From JBFLXN01 sp040755715 [NCBI: Candidatus Edwardsbacteria bacterium] (GTDB lineage: Bacteria > Edwardsbacteria > AC1 > JBFLXN01), in assembly GCA_040755715.1 (NCBI GenBank), contig JBFLXN010000147.1, forward strand, positions 1 through 6,814: a DNA stretch of 6,814 bases, read 5' to 3'. Position numbers and translations under genes: made by a program. The stretch's first letter is position 1, and each line of letters begins with the position of its first letter. A model generated the notes under the pieces. It had not been told where the DNA came from. It did no database searches and saw only the letters and a list, made by a program, of their open reading frames with translations. This document shows positions 4,576 through 6,814 of this stretch, piece by piece.

Positions 4576-6168
4576 TTACTCCACGATTTCTATATCAAAA
4601 CCTTGCAGAAATTCCTTCACCTTTGGCTCTTCTAAAAGAGAAGAGGTGAGTTGTTCTTTGTGTTTTGGTCTTTCTATCTTAACGCTGTCGTCTATCTTAT
4701 ACTTTATCGTTAGAGACTGCTTAAGTAAAGTTAGCAATTCTTCTTCTACGATTTTTTCATCTTTACTTCTCTCCATTCTTTCTTTGTGAAATTTATGTTC
4801 TTCAGCGAAACCAACGGAAAGAATTCCTTCATTCAGAGCTACTGGTCGACCAACGGCAAGACAAGTCCCTAGAGCTACCTTACGGCTTTTAACGCGTTCT
4901 ACTATTTTGTGCCAAACTTCGCTTATCTTGTCTAAAGTGAGATTTACTTTCTCATCAGTGGGAAAAGGGGCAAAGATTTCCTCAGAGGATTTCTCTTCCT
5001 TTATGGTAGCACTAACCTCTTCGTTTTTTTCTCCGGTCAAGTCTTCTATTTTGGATACTAATTTCGTTAGTTCTATTGAAGAATCTAACGAAATGAGACG
5101 AAGGATGGCGGATTCTACTAAAATTCTTGACTGTTGACTTCGTCGTAAACTATACTCCAATTGAGCAACGATGTTCATCATCCGTAAGAAATCAACTTCA
5201 GATAATTCTTTCACTTGTTGCTGGTATTCTTCTTTTTCTTTGTCCGATAAAACAGAAAAAATATCTATCTCAGCTCCCACCTTAAAGAGAAGTAAATGAC
5301 GCAGGTGTTCAAGGAATTCTAAAGTAAATTGATGAAGGTCATAACCATCCCGGACTATTTTCTCCACTAATTCTAAGGTTTTTTTTGCTTCTTTCTTCTT
5401 TATTAATTCAAAAAGGGTAAAAAGTATTTCTCTCCTGACCACTCCTAAGATATGTTGTGTATCTTTCAGGGTTAACTTTTTCTCACCAAAGGAAATTAGT
5501 TGGTCTAAAAGACTTTCGGCGTCTCTAAGACTTCCTTCAGCTTTCATGGCCAAAAGATGAAGAGACTCCTGTTCAGCCTGGATATTTTCTTTTTCGGTGA
5601 TTGTTTGTAAACGTTCAATAATTTCTTTTAGGCCGATTCTGTGGAAATCAAAACGTTGGCAACGAGAAAGAATTGTTAGTGGAACTTTATGTGGTTCAGT
5701 AGTAGCAAAGATAAAGATTACATGAGATGGCGGCTCTTCTAAGGTTTTAAGAAGGGCATTGAAAGCTTCAGTAGTTAACATATGCACTTCGTCAATGATG
5801 TAGATTTTATATTTGGCACGAGTGGGAACATATTTTACATTTTCTCGTAAATCACGAATTTGGTCAATGCCACGGTTAGAAGCACCATCAATTTCCATCA
5901 CATCAATGCAGTGGGAATTGACAATTTCTTTACATTGAGTGCATTGGTCACAAGGTGTTTCGGTGGGACCATTCTGGCAATTTAGGGCTTTTGCCAAGAT
6001 TCTGGCGGTCGTAGTTTTACCGACACCTCGCGGTCCAGCAAATAGATAGGCATGAGCAATGCGATGGAGTTTAATGGCATTCTTTAAGGTAGTGGTGACA
6101 TGTTCTTGTCCGATTACATCATCAAATTGTTGTGGTCGCCATTGGCGAGAGAGAACAACATAAGACAT
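4576..6168 (-). CDS. dnaX: DNA polymerase III subunit gamma/tau
   Basis: DnaX is the AAA+ motor subunit of the sliding-clamp loader and, as tau, couples polymerase cores to the helicase. The 530-residue protein shows RQWRPQQFDDVIGQ (8-21), Walker A GPRGVGKT (45-52), a zinc-binding Cys set (64, 73, 76, 79), Walker B IIDEVH (124-129), sensor 1 around FATTE (154-158), the SRC arginine-finger motif (168-170) and sensor 2 GSLRDAESLLDQL (212-224). The clamp-loader collar domain III runs to about 365, then a charged linker and a C-terminal domain of about 110 residues. ATG follows GGAG (minus strand, 6182-6179) by 10 nt. It lies downstream of the SRP RNA on the same strand, as in Bacillus. An in-frame slippery A7 run at codons 380-382 could give a shorter gamma form. 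An A8 run also occurs at codons 261-264. Confidence 0.96.
   Translation of the reverse strand: MSYVVLSRQWRPQQFDDVIGQEHVTTTLKNAIKLHRIAHAYLFAGPRGVGKTTTARILAKALNCQNGPTETPCDQCTQCKEIVNSHCIDVMEIDGASNRGIDQIRDLRENVKYVPTRAKYKIYIIDEVHMLTTEAFNALLKTLEEPPSHVIFIFATTEPHKVPLTILSRCQRFDFHRIGLKEIIERLQTITEKENIQAEQESLHLLAMKAEGSLRDAESLLDQLISFGEKKLTLKDTQHILGVVRREILFTLFELIKKKEAKKTLELVEKIVRDGYDLHQFTLEFLEHLRHLLLFKVGAEIDIFSVLSDKEKEEYQQQVKELSEVDFLRMMNIVAQLEYSLRRSQQSRILVESAILRLISLDSSIELTKLVSKIEDLTGEKNEEVSATIKEEKSSEEIFAPFPTDEKVNLTLDKISEVWHKIVERVKSRKVALGTCLAVGRPVALNEGILSVGFAEEHKFHKERMERSKDEKIVEEELLTLLKQSLTIKYKIDDSVKIERPKHKEQLTSSLLEEPKVKEFLQGFDIEIVE
5012..5034 (-). promoter_or_regulatory. Candidate programmed frameshift site in dnaX (gamma-form signal)
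   Basis: In the dnaX frame the mRNA reads GGA GAA AAA AAC, so the slippery heptamer A AAA AAC is correctly phased at codons 380-382. A -1 shift reads CGA AGA GGT and stops at TAG (5014-5012), giving a product of about 385 residues that keeps domains I-III and loses the tau tail. A +1 shift also stops within eight codons. GGAG directly precedes the run. No strong downstream stem-loop was seen (only 5 bp, 5020-5016 with 4988-4984). In E. coli and Thermus, slippage at comparable A-runs makes gamma; its use here is inference. Confidence 0.5.
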
Positions 6169-6321
6169 TTTAGTATTTCTCCATTTTACACATAATCCCT
6201 GAATGTAGTGATATGAGTTAGAGACTCAGACCTTTAGAGGTTTGGAGGTTTAGTGGCTTAGTGGTTTAGCTAGCCCAATTTATAAACCGCTAATTAACTA
6301 AACCTCTAAACCACTAAATCA
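6169..6321. other. Gap between SRP RNA and dnaX
   Basis: This 153-bp non-coding gap lies between two minus-strand genes. It holds the dnaX ribosome site (GGAG on the minus strand, 6179-6182) and the 8-nt-unit hairpin listed separately. No convincing promoter for dnaX and no Rho-independent terminator for the SRP RNA were found. dnaX may therefore be transcribed from the SRP RNA promoter, with the RNA released by processing. Confidence 0.5.
6225..6320. repeat. Periodic imperfect hairpin with 8-nt units
   Basis: The left arm is a run of 8-nt units (TTTAGAGG, TTTGGAGG, TTTAGTGG, CTTAGTGG) and the right arm has the complementary TAAACCTC, TAAACCAC, TAAATCAC units. The best stem pairs 6249-6272 with 6295-6318 at 21 of 24 positions. 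Two of the three mismatches become G-U pairs in a minus-strand transcript, so the structure would be stable in RNA running from the SRP RNA into dnaX. Confidence 0.75.
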
Positions 6322-6625
6322 CCGGTCGTGCACCTCTCTTTGATTATTTCATCTTCTGAAGAAATCAAAAGTTTTAAGCTCCAATCAGGTAGCCTGACCA
6401 CTGTAAGTTTCTTTGATACCGCTGCTACTTTCCAGTCCTGGCGGGGTTTTCAAAGTCACAACCTGGTCAGACCCGATTTTCATCGCTAAAGCAACTTAAG
6501 ACATCACTCAGAAAGAAAATAACCTCTTTTCAAGAGGAATTCAATCCCGCCTAGAGCGGATTTCGGGTCACCCTAATAAATAGCAGGGTGGAAGGCACCG
6601 CTAGCGCCCCATCTAGCACGACCGG
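6322..6625 (-). ncRNA. Signal recognition particle RNA, long (Bacillus-type) form with Alu domain
   Basis: SRP RNA binds Ffh and targets nascent membrane and secreted proteins to FtsY. On the minus strand the 5' end CCGGTCGTGC (6625-6616) pairs perfectly over 10 bp with the 3' end GCACGACCGG (6331-6322). The Alu-domain segment after it (GTCGTGCTAG, then TGGGG and TAGCGGTGCC) closely matches the B. subtilis scRNA as I recall it, as do AATCCGCTCTAGGCGGG and TTGAATTCC further in. Domain IV, which binds Ffh, is at 6442-6419: CAGGACTGGAAAGTAGCAGC, with the GGAA tetraloop and the conserved CAGG/AGCAG internal loop. About 304 nt, so the long form rather than the ~114-nt E. coli 4.5S. It is directly upstream of dnaX, the same order as scr-dnaX in Bacillus. 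Confidence 0.92.
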
Positions 6626-6636
6626 AAGAATTGTTG

Positions 6637-6665
6637 TCTATAGTAAGAATAACAATTTTGGTCAA
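6637..6665 (-). promoter_or_regulatory. Probable promoter of the SRP RNA
   Basis: On the minus strand TTGACC (6665-6660) and TATAGA (6642-6637) are separated by 17 bp; initiation is expected near 6630-6626, just before the predicted RNA 5' end. Two further TTGACA words lie upstream (6674-6669 and 6695-6690). They lack suitably spaced -10 boxes and belong to the dispersed repeat and the putative IS end. Confidence 0.6.
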
Positions 6666-6669
6666 CGGT

Positions 6670-6689
6670 GTCAAGGAAAAAAGACTACC
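6670..6689 (+). repeat. 20-bp dispersed repeat, copy 2 (truncated by putative IS)
   Basis: Exact 20-bp match to 1339-1358. In copy 1 the sequence continues into the ACGGAAGCACG hairpin arm. Here the match ends at 6689, and TGTCAATT, the presumed tip of an insertion sequence, begins at 6690. Confidence 0.7.
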
Positions 6690-6693
6690 TGTC

Positions 6694-6748
6694 AATTAAA
6701 AATTAAAAGTGGACTGTTTTTATGGCATTTAAAGATTAAAAGTGGACT
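6694..6748 (+). repeat. Pair of 22-bp direct repeats upstream of the edge gene
   Basis: Blocks at 6694-6715 and 6727-6748 match at 20 of 22 positions; the core ATTAAAAGTGGACT is identical. The 33-bp offset is about three helical turns, putting both copies on the same DNA face, as expected for paired protein-binding sites. The second copy abuts a possible -35 box (TTGCAA, 6748-6753) with TGTAAT 16 bp further on (6770-6775). If the region is an IS end, these are the internal transposase-binding repeats. Confidence 0.75.
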
Positions 6749-6803
6749 TGCAAAGAGAGAGATATTTGCTGTAATTTAGACCTCAAAAAGGAGGTACTAA
6801 ATT

Positions 6804-6814
6804 ATGGCACAATT
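6804..6814 (+). CDS. Start of an unidentified gene (3' end outside window)
   Basis: ATG at 6804 is preceded by AAGGAGG (6788-6794) with a 9-nt spacer, the best ribosome site in the window. Only Met-Ala-Gln and a partial codon are visible, so no family can be read from the protein. Position just inside a putative IS21-like left end suggests an istA transposase. ACCTC (6780-6784) can pair with GAGGT (6791-6795), which would partly hide the Shine-Dalgarno in a small hairpin. Confidence 0.6.

Larger units (their letters stand above)
6690..6814 (+). mobile_element. Probable left end of an IS21-like insertion sequence (runs off window)
   Basis: The segment starts TGTCAATTAAAAATTAAAAG and continues GTGGACT. 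A 22-bp block ending in ATTAAAAGTGGACT occurs twice (6694-6715 and 6727-6748, 20/22 identical, 33 bp apart), then a start codon follows a strong ribosome site. A 5'-TG terminus, multiple end-proximal direct repeats and an istA gene beginning just inside the left end are known traits of the IS21 family. The boundary is supported by the abrupt end of the 20-bp repeat at 6689. The transposase and the right end lie outside the window, so family assignment is inference. Confidence 0.5.

Noticed and set aside
6225-6320. Rho-independent terminator of the SRP RNA
   Set aside because: The stem is AT-rich and imperfect, and no T-run follows on the minus strand.
6588-6779. 63-codon plus-strand open frame
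   Set aside because: It begins inside the SRP RNA Alu domain, crosses the SRP RNA promoter and the presumed IS boundary, and has no family features.

Overview
The window is a compact bacterial housekeeping region of moderate-to-low GC (about 40% by eye). It holds four complete protein genes, two structural RNA genes (tmRNA and a long SRP RNA), a gene fragment at each edge, and intergenic DNA unusually rich in hairpins. It is clearly bacterial (DnaX, tmRNA, sigma70-type promoters, Shine-Dalgarno sites). The phylum cannot be fixed from this sequence. An archaeal-type phosphoglycerate mutase, a Bacillus-type long SRP RNA beside dnaX, a divergent YchF P-loop and periodic repeat hairpins in most gaps would suit an uncultured candidate-phylum bacterium, but that is inference.

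Layout, left to right. 1-93: Lys/Glu-rich C-terminus of a plus-strand gene. 94-463: non-coding, with a perfect GC-rich inverted repeat and a 12-bp tandem repeat that folds back on itself. 464-1300 (+): PHP-domain phosphoesterase. 1301-1605: two back-to-back long imperfect hairpins built from 8-9 nt units, with related flanks. 1606-2817 (+): apgM-type phosphoglycerate mutase. 2818-3005: two hairpins, then a perfect-consensus sigma70 promoter. 3006-3397 (+): tmRNA (ssrA). 3445-4479 (-): YchF ATPase, convergent with ssrA. 4480-4575: another periodic hairpin. 4576-6168 (-): dnaX. 6169-6321: another periodic hairpin. 6322-6625 (-): long SRP RNA, in the scr-dnaX order known from Bacillus. 6626-6689: SRP RNA promoter and a 20-bp dispersed repeat. 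6690-6814: probable left end of an IS21-like insertion sequence, with tandem 22-bp repeats, a strong ribosome site and the first codons of a gene.

Functionally the genes centre on replication (DnaX), ribosome rescue and protein targeting (tmRNA, SRP RNA, YchF) and central metabolism (ApgM, possibly the PHP enzyme). I see no defence, CRISPR or secondary-metabolite system. The observations most worth following are: (i) a probable programmed frameshift in dnaX that would make a gamma subunit; (ii) a family of intergenic hairpins sharing architecture but not sequence; (iii) an exact 20-bp repeat cut off precisely where the putative insertion sequence begins.
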